Shown here: positions 55,101-64,000 of the stretch, one piece after another
How positions within the stretch are numbered: position 1 is the first letter of the stretch
Layout of the letters: the number at the start of each line of letters is the position of its first letter
Source of the DNA: Blastobasis lacticolella
Taxonomy: Eukaryota > Arthropoda > Insecta > Lepidoptera > Blastobasidae
NCBI GenBank assembly: GCA_905147135.1
Contig: LR990055.1
Coordinates: forward strand, 1,178,001 to 1,242,000
Length of the DNA stretch: 64,000 bases
Direction of reading: 5' to 3'
Translations under genes and position numbers: made by a program
The notes under the pieces: model-generated
The model's database searches: none
Told to the model about the DNA's origin: nothing
The model's input: the letters and a program-made list of their open reading frames with translations, nothing else

Positions 55101-57020
55101 AAGACTCGCAACCCATAATGTCACAGCAAATGGAAACATTTCCGAAGGGCTAATGGAAGGTTGAAAAGTTCGCTTCGAAAACCGGAGCCACGATGACCGT
55201 AGCTGAAGTTTTGACGTAATCTCTACTCCTGGCAGTTTCAGAAGTAAAACTTTATTGTTTTTCCCTTTGTCCCTTTCCAGGGCACCCTAAAACGAAGGGA
55301 GCACATCAAACTCAGCAAGTTCTTCGACTGCTGTTGCAAGCGTTGCTCCGACCCCACGGAGCTGGGAACCTACGCCAGCGCGTTTCGTTGTCCACGGTGC
55401 GCCGGCCGGGTGCTGTCCGCCGCGCCGCTCGAACCGAACGCGCAATGGAACTGCATCGACAACGGATGCGCGTACACGATGACTGCAGCGGGGGTACAGT
55501 TGCTGCTGAAGAGGTGAGGGGATTGGATAGGACTGTAGGAGGGATCTATTGTTGAAGTACTGGCTTTCTTCGAATCGCAGCGCGGAACCGCTCCACATGA
55601 GATGGACGGACGACCTTGTACAGATCGCAGGCTCTATATTCTTTTTGCTTCTGCTACTTCCTGCGGCTGATATGATGATGATGATTGAGTTATTAAAATG
55701 ACTATGTAGTGACCGACGGAGCAGAATGTAGAACCAGGCCCATGCGTTAACGGATTTCGTAAAAGGCAACTAATATCATATAGGCAGACCAGAAGATATA
55801 GAAGGTATATTTAAATGGGCAGCAGCATTTTCTTTTTTTTGGACGTTTGCAATACCAAGGTTTTACAAGGTTTCAATACTGTGTTTTTGTTGAGTCGGTA
55901 TTTTCCGCGACCATCACGATCAATAATTTAAACCGACTGCGATCTCCAACCCGTCTGCCAAGCGAAGTGTATGGCAAAGCCTTCTTAAAACTAATAAAGA
56001 GAAGCAGCCCAGCAGTAAACCAGTATAGGTTAACCGATCTTCAAAATCCCCAGGCTCACAGACGAGTACGAAGCGGTGGACGCGAACGACGTGCCAGGGT
56101 TCGAGAGCTTCCTTCACAAGTACCGCAACGTTCTCCATCCGAGCCACTACCTCTGCCTCTCAGCCATGCACTCCCTCAGCCAACTCTACGGGAAGGTGGA
56201 GAATTATATGATCCATGAGATGCCGGAGTCAGAGCTGAATCGGAAGATCGCGATCTGCAGGAGTCTGATGAACGTTTTCGACGTGATCGAGCCGGGGTAC
56301 GCTAGGTTGCGAGGTTGGTAGCTCTGAATATTTAGGCATCTGTAATGATTCACTCGAAATAAATATTACGCACGATATATTAAACATTGTCTTGTTGTTA
56401 TCTGACCGGTTTAATTTCTCAAAATACAGTATATTATTATATATCTCAATGCAAGAGTGATTAAATCACTTAGCGCCATGAAACATAAACATAAAATTGA
56501 ATCAGGACCTTTGATAAAAGTAGGTATGTTGTAAGCGACTGTGACTAATATCCGTTCCTCACCCGTTCAGGAGTAACGTTGTACGAGCTCCATGCGCCTC
56601 TGATGATCCTCACGACGAGGGATTTTGAAAGAAAAGCCATATCGAAGGAAAATCTGCGCAAAAGACTCAAGGAGGTAAGATTATAACTGCATGCCACCTG
56701 CCTGCAGCCTGTCCAGCAATGTACTGCTAAGATCTGTTGATGTAATAAATAAACAAATCGTGTCCACGTCGGAGTTTTCTCACATCTCTATCCTCGGCCT
56801 GTCTTAGGCCGTCATCTGGAACTGGAGCTCCAAGTAGTTGCTTTACCTACTTATAATTACCTTTTTCCTTTGTTTTCAGATCGTGGGTTACCTTACTGAA
56901 TCAGCTCTGATCCTCGGTTTTGAGCCGGCGCAGTCCTCGGAAGGCCTGATGGCGTCTGCAGCCAGGGACGCCTTGAAGAAGATCAGGACCTGGGAGCAGA
57001 TTATTGGCAAGATCTCATGA
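46138..57020 (+). CDS. SmydA: SET and MYND domain protein, SmydA type (5' end unresolved), 9 exons
   Basis: Exons: 46138..46295, 48207..48344, 52027..52188, 52665..52854, 53993..54193, 55281..55513, 56054..56313, 56571..56674, 56880..57020. They join in one frame to 528 aa and a stop. All introns are GT-AG. SmydA proteins are an arthropod-specific SET/MYND class, presumed lysine methyltransferases of cytosol or nucleus. Residues 51-70 (GRYLVAARAIRPGEVVIAE) form the N-terminal SET strand. MYND Cys/His ligands are at about 85-125 (CLGCY...CPGCKWPLC...HEC). LAHDC at 239-243 is the counterpart of the NHSC motif. KFFDCCCKRC at 296-305 is the post-SET cysteine cluster. Helical C-terminal repeats follow. 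The first exon is Lys/Glu-rich; a stop lies just upstream (46108-46110) and a CAG acceptor at 46135-46137, so an earlier start exon is likely but was not found. Confidence 0.9.
46960..47150 (+). mobile_element. Repeat family C copy in SmydA intron 1
   Basis: GTCGTACAAGGCGACTAATG, GTTTTCGAGGCAAAAGATCA and CCTGCCAAGCGTGGAGAT follow in family order. The 3' end is cut. Confidence 0.8.
47860..48165 (+). mobile_element. Degenerate RTE-like LINE fragment
   Basis: Broken frames resemble the C-terminal region of lepidopteran RTE-type LINE proteins (KVTDIV, a conserved Ser/Trp stretch, a GxxW-D segment), with stops and shifts. It ends about 40 bp before SmydA exon 2. Confidence 0.45.
48723..48762 (+). 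pseudogene. Relic of a SmydA MYND exon
   Basis: It reads KCYRQLDEGKFAK and matches the end of SmydA exon 2 (GCYRELDEGNFAK, 48300-48344). Most differences are at third codon positions, so it derives from an exon that was once under protein-level selection. The GT donor that follows exon 2 is absent here (ATATCATG), and the upstream part of the exon is gone. It is not usable as an exon as it stands. Confidence 0.75.
48777..49000 (-). mobile_element. SINE family A, head deleted
   Basis: ATCATCATGGCATTAATATC, GCAGATCAGGTAATCACCGT and CAATGTTTTCCCTCACCG follow in family order. It stops before the tRNA-like head. Confidence 0.8.
49124..49153. repeat. Perfect 13-bp hairpin
   Basis: GAAATGACAGAGA, loop AATA, TCTCTGTCATTTC. 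It lies in SmydA intron 2 region between repeats, with no obvious family. Confidence 0.85.
49588..49842 (-). mobile_element. Repeat family C, near full copy
   Basis: It has the same order and nearly the same sequence as 30637-30900, from ATCACAGCTCGTAACAGTCC to CTCTGCCGGACACCACGTGC. Confidence 0.85.
50070..50362 (+). mobile_element. SINE family A, head truncated
   Basis: CACTGCGGCCATGTACCAAT, ACCGATGCTCTTGCGAAGAG and GAGAGCACAACCGGGACATT follow in family order. A small internal inverted repeat (AATCATGGTTAC/AACCATGATT) sits at 50187-50218. Confidence 0.83.
51662..51798 (-). mobile_element. SINE family A, head fragment
   Basis: It keeps the head only: GGGGTTCGAATCCGGTACC as B-box side and CCATTAGGCCACCGACGCTC as A-box side, plus CAGTCATTGGTACATA. 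Confidence 0.83.
51830..51996 (+). mobile_element. Helitron-like family E copy
   Basis: AAACTACGCAACAGAATGAT, TCAAGAGGAAGGTTTATAAG and the end CGCCGGGTCCACTAG followed by T. The CTAG|T end is Helitron-like. It lies 30 bp before SmydA exon 3. Confidence 0.7.
52228..52375 (+). mobile_element. LINE 3'-end fragment (family D)
   Basis: GTTTCCTTTGGAGTATGACA and GATGCCCATAGGCGGCGGTG correspond to the reverse complement of the clean copy at 30238-30360. It starts 40 bp after the donor of SmydA exon 3. Confidence 0.8.
52870..53070 (+). mobile_element. RTE-like LINE 3' end
   Basis: The frame continuing past SmydA exon 4 reads GRPKKRCLDVVRNDMHTNKL, TTKDAEDRARGPR, typical of RTE-type LINE C-termini (GRPKKRW-DxIRxDM). 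It ends in an ATGATGATGATGG tail at about 53050. It begins about 15 bp after the exon 4 donor. Confidence 0.82.
53090..53335 (+). mobile_element. Repeat family C copy
   Basis: GGAGTCGTACAAGGCGTCTA, GATCTCCAATCCGCCTGCCA and AGTGGACTGTTTTGAGCTGT, with a GTGATGTGATGAT tail. The 5' start overlaps the end of the preceding LINE. Confidence 0.82.
53544..53758. mobile_element. MITE family G, copy 2 (215 bp)
   Basis: The termini ATCTGTTTAAAGTGACG and AATCAGTTTGGACAGAT plus the interior TATATAAGAAACGATAGAAT match copy 1 at 21596-21804. It lies in SmydA intron 4. Confidence 0.85.
53825..53945 (+). mobile_element. LINE 3'-end fragment (family D)
   Basis: GGGGTCAGCAACGCGTGGGC, GGTATTGCAAACGCCCATAG and CATCAGGCAGGCCGTAAGCT, with an A-rich end. 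It lies about 50 bp before SmydA exon 5. Confidence 0.78.
54321..54368. repeat. 20-bp hairpin in SmydA intron 5
   Basis: AACTTTCCAAACTTTTTGGG (54321-54340) pairs with CCCAAAAAATTTGGAAAGTT (54349-54368) with one mismatch and an 8-nt loop. Confidence 0.85.
55700..55985 (+). mobile_element. Repeat family C, diverged
   Basis: GACCGACGGAGCAGAATGTA, GGGCAGCAGCATTTTCTTTT and GCGATCTCCAACCCGTCTGC keep the family order with an insertion in the middle. SmydA intron 6. Confidence 0.65.
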
Positions 57021-57656
57021 AGACCCACTGATTGGAATCGGAGAAAAAGCAAATAACATGGCTTGTGGATTCAGTCTGCCAGACGGAGGTTGTTGGGAAC
57101 TTGTTGGATCGAGCATTTCGTAGGATGTGTCCTCGCGCGGGCTTCAAAAGATATATTTTTTAATAATCAGGGTTCTGTTTCGTTAATATATTGATTAGGA
57201 TTTGTATATGTTGTCAATAATATATGTAGATATTGTCGTCTATTATCGTTGGAGCACTCGTTTCTCAATAATATATTTTATATCGCCACTCACGAAAAAC
57301 CCAAAACCAAGAGCGAAAACATCCTCTATAATGGTGTAGATACCTAAACTTATTTAAAAACTAATTTTTGAACAGCATACTAACCCTAGATATGCTGTGC
57401 CCTATATTAAATTCATTATTAAATTATCTAGTCGTCTTCTTCTTAGCGTGTCAATGGTCGAAGATTGCATCTTATAACTCCAAAATTGAGCAACGCGGAC
57501 GGCGTTCCTTGTGGCTATAAGACTTGAAGCGAGCAGAAAACAGGGCGAGCAAATGTGCCATGGTCTGTGGTGAGGCTCCACAATCGCAGGTGTAATACCT
57601 GCATACCCCATCGGCACAGGGTTTATCTGTAATCTTTGTAGCGTGCGTATCCTTAT

Positions 57657-57835
57657 GCTAACATAGTATAAAATAAAGTCACTTCCGCGTCTGTCTGTAT
57701 GTATTACCTAAACCACGCAATGGATTTTGATGCGATTTTCACCACCATGTAGATAATGTTTTCCGGAAGGTTTATATATTTAGTATTTACCCCGAGAAAA
57801 CCTATGTGAAGCCAGAACGGGTCGCTGGTTATATA
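57657..57835 (+). mobile_element. Helitron-like family E copy
   Basis: AACATAGTATAAAATAAAGTC, CACGCAATGGATTTTGATGC and CCGGAAGGTTTATATATTTA follow the family order. The right end is diverged. Confidence 0.6.
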
Positions 57836-59014
57836 TGTATATCTCTCTGAATAAGGTCCAGCACCTCCGGTCCGTTTACTTTAATACCTAACTGTTTAAT
57901 TTTTTGTTGTATTCATCTTTCTCTGCTCATTCCTTTTTCTTCCGAAATTGTATGCTAAGAAATAGGTAGTTTATTTATATTAAGCAATTTACTTAGGTGA
58001 ATTATGAAACTTTTCTCATGAAATTAAATGTGATTATGTGTGATGTACAAGTACCTATAATACATACTAATTAACTAATGTACGCAGTCTAAATAAATAA
58101 AATTAAAGGTTCCATTCTAAAAATACTAAAGAAAGAATTTATTTTTGTTAAATCTTTTTATATAATATTTATTCTTTGAACTAAATTATTCATTCCTTCC
58201 ACTAAAAGACATTTAAATAAATGTGTGTAAGTATTTACTATTCTTGTTAAACCACTAATTTAAATATTATTTTTAGCATTTGTAATAAAAGTGATGTTGA
58301 CAAAAAGAACTGTGGTTTACTTTCGAATGTTCTGAAAATTAATACTTACCTAATATTTTTTTAGAATCTGACAAACGGACAGACGTATTCAATGAGCGAG
58401 ACCATAAGGTGAACCCTTATGGCTCGAAACCCTAAAAATAGCATTGGCTCTATATTTTAATCGCTCGCTTCGATTCTATATTTTTATGCATGATACTGAT
58501 TTATCAAATTTTTGAACCTTACTTTTTCGGTGTAGCCAATTTGATTTAAACAATATTGAATTTTTCGAAAATCCAAGTGGAAAGCGTTCGAATCCAGGCG
58601 AACGATTCAAAAATAGAGCCTCCTACATTATTGCCAAGATGATAACATATTGCATATTTTGTAGTGTCAACTCTACAAATCCTCTAAGTGATATACTTAT
58701 CGTCGTTGTCAATCAAACTATGTGACTGGCTCCTTGTTTACTTACTCCTCTTTATACTACTTTAGGACTATTATCACAGAGAACAAAATACTACGTACAT
58801 CTATTAGGTGCAAACAAAAAATATAGCAATTTGAAAGAGCTGGCCAACAAAATTATGGTAGCAATTTCGTTAGCACTAGATAACTTCTAAATAACTTCTT
58901 GAAACCTGAAAAATCTTGCTTTTCTTTAATTGCAATCGAATACGAGATTTTTTTTTTTTATGTCATACGGAGATTTTCAAAAAGGGTGTGTAAGAAGTTG
59001 GACGTTACCCGTGT

Positions 59015-59265
59015 GGTGTCTGGCAGAGTAGAATAGCAACAACCCTTTACACTCGTGGGTTACGTCCAAGGCAACTAATATTTTCGAGGCAAAAGATGTG
59101 TCTCCGTTAGGCTGGAAAATAGGGAGCAGAGTTTTCCATTACTATATTTTCAATATTGTGATTCCCAACCCGCCTGCCATGCGTGTAGATTATGGTAATA
59201 ACCTCTGCTTTCGTGGGAGAGGCCCTAAGTCCTGCAGTGGACTGTTATGGGTTGTGAAGAAGATT
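59015..59265 (+). mobile_element. Repeat family C, near full copy
   Basis: CCGTGTGGTGTCTGGCAGAG, TTCCCAACCCGCCTGCCATG and GAGGCCCTAAGTCCTGCAGT, TGGACTGTTATGGGTTGTGA. About 250 bp. Confidence 0.85.
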
Positions 59266-59269
59266 ACTT

Positions 59270-59745
59270 TGACATGTGTAATGTATGTAAAGAGGTGTGT
59301 GCCTTGTGGCATCGTAGCTCCTGTAGCCGTATTCACAATTATTCGAAACCGTTTCCGAACGATTCGACACGAAATTCGTGAGCGGCGAATCCGTGTCGAT
59401 CGATTCGAAAACTGTTATTCAGAATCCCGATAGATTCCACGGAACCTCTACTCTCTATAACATATGAAAATTTAATCAAAATTAACTGAAACCACATTTT
59501 TCTAAGAACTTTTGCGGGGTCCTTTGTCGATTCCGTATCCGAATCCGATTTCCGAGCCATTGTGAATACGGCTACTGAACGGATGGACTGATTTCGATTG
59601 GGTTTTTCTATTTGAAAGTTTTACCTTTACACAGATTAATCGAACTTTTTTCATTAATATCGATTCACTAGTTAAGAAAATATTTTAGTAGGTTTCTATA
59701 TGTAAACTTGGTGAGGTATTTCTGACGTATTTCTGCCAAGTAAAA
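59270..59745 (+). mobile_element. MITE family F copy carrying MITE H
   Basis: GTGGCATCGTAGCTCCTG before and CTGAACGGATGGACTGATTT after the 251-bp insert rejoin to the family F sequence at 41836-41880. The right end fades near TATTTCTGCCAAG. Confidence 0.75.
59324..59574. mobile_element. 251-bp MITE family H, copy 2
   Basis: The termini TAGCCGTATTCACAAT and ATTGTGAATACGGCTA are perfect inverted repeats. CTG lies on both sides (59321-59323 and 59575-59577). It is inserted inside family F and inverted relative to the copy at 31962-32212. Confidence 0.9.
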
Positions 59746-60337
59746 CGCACCTGCCATAGCGTAGACATTATGGCAAAACACTTCACTGATGTGGAGGAAG
59801 CCCGAATCAAGTCCAGCAGTGGACTGTTGTGAGCCATTGATGCGATGTAGGAGCTTTGCTCTACATGGCTTCTGATAACTTTTTACATTGAAAGTGCTCG
59901 TTTTGTAAGAATTTAAGTATGAAATGTTTCTGATGAGATTCTATCCCACCTATTTGTATGTCGACATCTATCTACATAAGTACGTTCAATTGTTACCTAC
60001 TGATGCCTGTCGTACCTAATAGTAATTAGTAAAAGTTCGAAGACAAATACCTAGATGGCACTCCCACCGAAATAGTGAACGAACACGAAGAAATAGGTTA
60101 GCAGTTATTTATTGACCGAACCATTTCTCGCTACTCCAATAGCGTAGCTAAACAAGACAGAATTTATAAAATTGGATCCATCTATTCGACACCACATCCA
60201 TGTACAGCCAACAAAACGAAGAACTAAAACTGCCATAAGGTAAATCATGTCATTTCTTGGCAACTAGCGACATCAAGGGTGTAAGTTGTGTTTGTAGTTT
60301 ATTTTTACCGGCCAGCGTGCGCATGCGGTTAACTGAT

Positions 60338-60463
60338 CAGTCGACCCGGTCTCATACAACAACACAGCTGAAGCAGAAACTCATACTCTTAAGACATAGT
60401 GATATTTGAGACTTACCGAAAACCCTATAACGTATCTGAAGCAGAACAGCTGATAATCAAAAG
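60338..60463 (+). promoter_or_regulatory. Putative promoter and 5' UTR exon of the second SmydA gene
   Basis: TCAGT at 60338-60342 fits an arthropod initiator. A strong donor AAG|GTGAGT follows at 60463/60464. The coding exon has an acceptor CAG at 61149-61151, directly before ATAATG. A non-coding first exon spliced to 61152 would explain this. Inferred from signals only. Confidence 0.4.
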
Positions 60464-61151
60464 GTGAGTGTATCGACGTGGAATTACTAACTTAGGGATA
60501 TATTTCTAATGGCTACGAAAATATAAATATAGAACTTCAGTAGTTAGGTTAACTTTGAGAGATAAGAACCCCTTGAAAAGGGCAGATCTTCCAGTCCTTT
60601 GGGAGAACTTTCAGTAATCCTAGTAGATAGTAAACTTCTCAGTATGTCAACTTTCGCTTACCGTCGGCCAAATTAGAATTCGTAAAGCCATAATACAATA
60701 ATCAAGACTGCAATCTAGCAATGATACCTGCAGTAGGTACTTAAATATCATTGCTATCGCTAAACAATCCAAAACTAACGATGCCTAACTAAAAAAACAC
60801 TATGAGATTAAATAGAATGTGACGGGTTGTTGACTTAACGGATAAGTCCTAGAGATGGGTGATAAGTAATGTCACGGTGCTATGGCTTTTCACGAAGGAA
60901 CTGTGTTAAAAAATCACGTCATAACATATAGGACCCACCCAACGATAATAAGGACCGGGAATTGGCGTCAGTGTCTTTTCATCAGCAGTTTCCCTGGATA
61001 GTAATCATGTGACGTAAAAGTAAAGTAGATACTGGTGACATTATTTACCACCCATCTACCACTTTCGAGTGAAGTTAGTCAACAGACCGTCCTGTTGTTA
61101 TTTTAATATATTTACTGTTGTTATATTTATTACATAGTACATAAATTCCAG

Positions 61152-63525
61152 ATAATGCCGGATAAACCTCCTAGCCATCCGTGCGCGGTTTGCGAATCGC
61201 CCGCCGATCAGAAGTGTTCGGGCTGCCAAACCGTTCATTACTGCTCCAGAGACCACCAGAAGCAGCACTGGAAGCAACATAAGCAGCAATGTGCGCCGGC
61301 CAAGATCAAAGATGACGCGAAGTACGGGAGGTACCTGGAAGCTATCAGGGAGATACAGCCAGGCGATGTTGTATTGAGGGAGAAGCCTTTGATTAATGGA
61401 CCATCACAGGTGTGTACCTATACGCACTAGCTACTCTTGCTGTAGTTTTAGGTAATTTTCTTATCGTTTCACTCCAACATGTTTATGACGTTGTTTCACT
61501 CAAAAAATTTCGGATTGGATTTTCAAGCGGTTCTCAACAATAAATAGTGATCACTCTATCTATCTATTTAAGGAGAAGGATTTTGCGCTAAAAGAAAGGC
61601 GAACGAAGTAGCGGCCTAAAGCTTGTACCTATAATACCTATATAATTTTTAACCTTTGACGACCTGAGTGGTTCAATCTTAGATCAAATAAACAATTGTT
61701 CTAAGGGTTCAATGGTCAACATGCCGGTCTGCCACGCAAGAGGTCCCGGGTTCAATTCCCGGCCGGGCAGAAATTGAAATGATGAATTCTACTTTCAGTT
61801 ACGGGTCTGGGTTTTCTATGTATAATAAGTATGTATTTAAAAAGTATTTAAGTAGTATATCAGTTATCTAGCACCCATAGTACAAGCTTTGCTTAGTTTG
61901 GGGCTAGATGGCGCTGTGTGAATTTCTCCACGAATATTTATTTATTATTATTATAATATGTCGGGCGCGGTCTGGCTCTGCCTGGCATTGTCGGGCGCTG
62001 CCCGGCTCCTTACCGGAGTATACTATACTACAGTACCGACATTTTTCAGATAACGCCACCGGTATGCCTCGGCTGCTACAAACTGCTGGAGGAAGGCAAC
62101 ACCGTCTCCTGCGAGAAATGCGGCTGGCCGTGTTGCTCCGAGGCCTGCACTCAGAAAGAAGTTCACAAGCCGGAATGCCACTATACGCAGAAGAGGGGCG
62201 AAAAGGTAAAAATTGTTTTGCAATAGAGTAACGATGATGGAGTCTTTTATGCGCCACTTGAAAAGATACTTATACCATCCTTATCCCATAGTATAAAGTT
62301 ACTTTCAACGTCAATATCCAACCCTCCTAAACCATGCAACAGATTTTGATGCGGTTTTCACAGACATTTTCTTCCGGAATATTCATATGCATAAAACATG
62401 CAATTTATAATAAAGAAACCCCATAAAAGCCGGGACGGGTCACTATCACTACATAGTATAAAACAAAGTCGCTTTCTCTGTCCCTATGTCCCTTTGTATG
62501 CTTAAATCTTTGAAACTACGCAACGGATTTTGATGCGGGTTTCAACAGCAGATAGAGTGATTCAAGAGGAAGGTTTATAAGCAAGTAGAAAGAGGGTAGG
62601 TAGGAGTAAAGTAGGTGTACGCGAACGAAGTCGCGCCGGGTCCACTAGTTAATATATAAACTTTTACTGTTACCACTAAAACAGACCCCCCCCCCCCCAC
62701 CTCCTCCTCCTCGAAGCGGTGGTAGAGTACTGACTGCACAGATCCCTGTTTTGATTTTATTCGAGCTTAGAGGGCGACTCGAGTGGGCCGGCTGGTGCGT
62801 GTGCTTCCACTAGCTGGCAGGCTAGGACCGGCCGGACACTAAACACAACTCGATGACATAGTCCGTACGATTGCCACAGGCAAGGCACATAGCTCACAGT
62901 GGACAGATGGCCGATAGGCCAGTAATTCTGGGATGGCGACCACGTACCTACTAGTGGACGGACGACCTGATAAAAATCGCAAATACAAGGAAGTAGCTGA
63001 CCAAAAAATCTATTGAATTGACTGTACCGGCTGGATGCGAATGGCACAGGACCGGTCTTTGAAAAGATCTTTGGGAGAGGCATATGCCCAACAGTGGGCG
63101 TCTTTCGGCTGGTATATTACGCCGGACAGCGAGAGCATTCGTACGCGCTGGGTAGATCTGCATGCATCGCCTCCCTACTTATATAAATTTGCTGACTTCC
63201 CTTTGGATCATTTTAATTTCTGTTACTTTTAAAAAGCTATTGTAATCCTTATGTTATTTTCAATTCCCAGGCATCAATATCAACGTTTGGAATCCCCCAT
63301 CCCAACTACCAAAGCATCACAATCATCAGGTGCCTGTACCAGCGCGACCATAATCCGAAGCTGTGGACGAAACTGCAGGCCCTGGAGTCTCATTGCGACG
63401 AACGCAGGGGCACGGAGAAGTGGAAAAACGATAGGAAATTTATTGTTGAATTCATATGGAAGTTCTTTAAGCTGGAAGGTACCTTCAGCGAGGAGGAAAT
63501 CATGAAGTGCTGCGGTATTTTGCAG
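61152..63525 (+). CDS. SmydA: SET and MYND domain protein, SmydA type, first 3 coding exons (cut by window end)
   Basis: Coding exons are 61155..61409, 62050..62205 and 63271..63525, 222 aa so far, all in phase 0. The ATG at 61155 is the first in frame. An N-terminal MYND finger has ligands C10, C13, C21, C24, C30, H34, H42 and C46. GRYLEAIREIQPGDVVLREK (from residue 58) is the first SET strand. A second zinc module follows (CLGCY...CEKCGWPCCS...HKPEC, 91-128). Exon 3 (RCLYQRDHNPKLWTKLQALE and onward to IMKCCGILQ) is the helical SET-I insert, ending where the first gene has its exon 4/5 junction. The SET core and C-terminus must lie beyond the window. Tandem paralogue of the gene at 46138-57020, same strand. 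Confidence 0.92.
61660..61945 (+). mobile_element. SINE family B, near full copy
   Basis: The head GACGACCTGAGTGGTTC, then GGTCAACATGCCGGTCTGCC, ACGCAAGAGGTCCCGGGTTC and AATTCCCGGCCGGG. The body follows, then the end GGGGCTAGATGGCGCTGTG and a TTATTATTATTA tail. It lies in intron 1 of the second SmydA gene. Confidence 0.88.
62285..62455 (+). mobile_element. Helitron-like family E, diverged copy
   Basis: CCCATAGTATAAAGTTACTT, CATGCAACAGATTTTGATGC and AAGCCGGGACGGGTCACTA. It sits directly before a second copy of the same family. Confidence 0.6.
62456..62648 (+). mobile_element. Helitron-like family E, best copy
   Basis: It starts near TAGTATAAAACAAAGTCGCT and contains ACTACGCAACGGATTTTGAT and TCAAGAGGAAGGTTTATAAG. 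It ends GTCGCGCCGGGTCCACTAG, followed by T. Tandem with 62285-62455. Confidence 0.7.
62684..62715. repeat. Poly-C and (CTC)n tract
   Basis: A run of more than ten C followed by CTCCTCCTCCTC. Low complexity. Confidence 0.9.
62760..63115 (+). mobile_element. Degenerate RTE/CR1-like LINE 3' end
   Basis: GTGGACGGACGACCTGATAA then WMRMAQDRSLKRSLGEAYAQ and QWASFGW in the frame at 63035 match the C-terminus of the lepidopteran LINE type also seen at 33045-33112 and 39590-39985. Confidence 0.8.
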
Positions 63526-64000
63526 GTATGGTGGTGTTGTTTGTTTATAATCGAACCTAATGCCCGATTGCAATAACCTCAGAAGACACTTAAGTTAACG
63601 CCTAATGATTTAAAATAGTCCTAAAAAAGTGTTGCACCAATACCTTTGTTGAAACCTTATTTAGATCTAATTTTGTTATGTCTTAATGCTTGGAATATCT
63701 GGAGGCATCAACATAGGCGTCATAACAAGTGGAATCAAGCATAAGTTTAAGAAGGAAGATCTTTTCATAGAATTACTGTCTCTTTCAAAAGTGGACAATT
63801 TCCACGTTTCCATTGAAAAACCAGGTTGGAGATTGCATCGTAGACTGATGTGAAGTATCCATTTTCTCGTTTTGTAGGTATCCAAGGGCTGGTATGTTCC
63901 CGCGGGAACATATTCAATTTCGGGATAAACAAACATTATAGCTTTGTTATTATGGGTTAGCTACAACACTGCAAAATTTTATAAATATTCATTCAGCTCT
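63526..64000. other. Start of SmydA intron 3, no feature recognised
   Basis: It begins with the donor GTATGG at 63526. The minus-strand open frame 63676-63936 has no recognisable domain. CGCGGGAACATATTC and a near-palindromic TTCCCGCGGGAA at 63897-63908 suggest an interspersed repeat, but no second copy is in the window. Confidence 0.4.

Larger units (their letters stand above)
57021..60337. other. Intergenic DNA between the two SmydA genes
   Basis: It starts with the 3' UTR of the first gene (several AATAAA-like signals from about 58090). It then holds a family E copy, a family C copy and a family F copy carrying MITE H. The parts 57840-59000 and 59850-60300 show nothing I can name. Confidence 0.55.

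Noticed and set aside
63676..63936. 86-codon minus-strand open frame in the last intron
   Set aside because: No domain, no start context, antisense to an intron. Likely chance or an old repeat.

Overview
The window looks like nuclear genomic DNA of a lepidopteran (moth or butterfly). It is AT-rich, its genes have introns, and it is crowded with tRNA-headed SINEs, short LINE tails, MITEs and Helitron-like remnants of the kinds usual in that order. Four host genes can be read. Almost everything else is transposable-element debris.

Left part (about 6.2-18 kb). Two small conserved genes lie head to head with 518 bp between their start codons. On the minus strand is a two-exon protein phosphatase 1 inhibitor-2 (PPP1R2), with a degenerate LINE reverse transcriptase in its 3.5-kb intron. 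On the plus strand is a three-exon SAM-domain adaptor, the orthologue of aveugle (ave). Intron 2 of ave, which splits the SAM domain, holds a complete 6375-bp Ty3/Gypsy-type LTR retrotransposon in antisense. It has 388-bp LTRs that read identically, a 4-bp target duplication and one intact 1544-codon gag-pol ORF, so it is probably a recent insertion. Without it the intron would be about 423 bp.

Middle (about 18-46 kb). No host gene is supported here. The block is a mosaic of SINE family A (tRNA-derived head, tail ending near ATTAACGCCAAGATGATG), SINE family B (another tRNA-derived head), family C (a LINE or SINE 3' module), LINE 3' ends, a 1050-bp non-autonomous hAT element nested in a SINE, several MITEs and a non-autonomous Helitron. 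Nesting is frequent and several empty sites can be reconstructed.

Right part (46-64 kb). Two tandem genes on the plus strand encode arthropod-type SET-and-MYND proteins (SmydA group). The first is readable through nine exons to its stop, with its 5' end unresolved. The second starts about 4.1 kb downstream with a clear N-terminal MYND finger and runs off the right edge after three exons. A relic of a third, related exon lies in intron 1 of the first gene. The introns carry the same repeats as the middle block.

Functionally, the left pair joins a PP1 regulator and a known MAPK-pathway scaffold partner in a probable shared promoter. The right pair is a lineage-typical SmydA cluster. Exon coordinates were read by hand from splice signals, reading frame and family knowledge. 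Repeat edges without a stated terminal repeat or target duplication are approximate.
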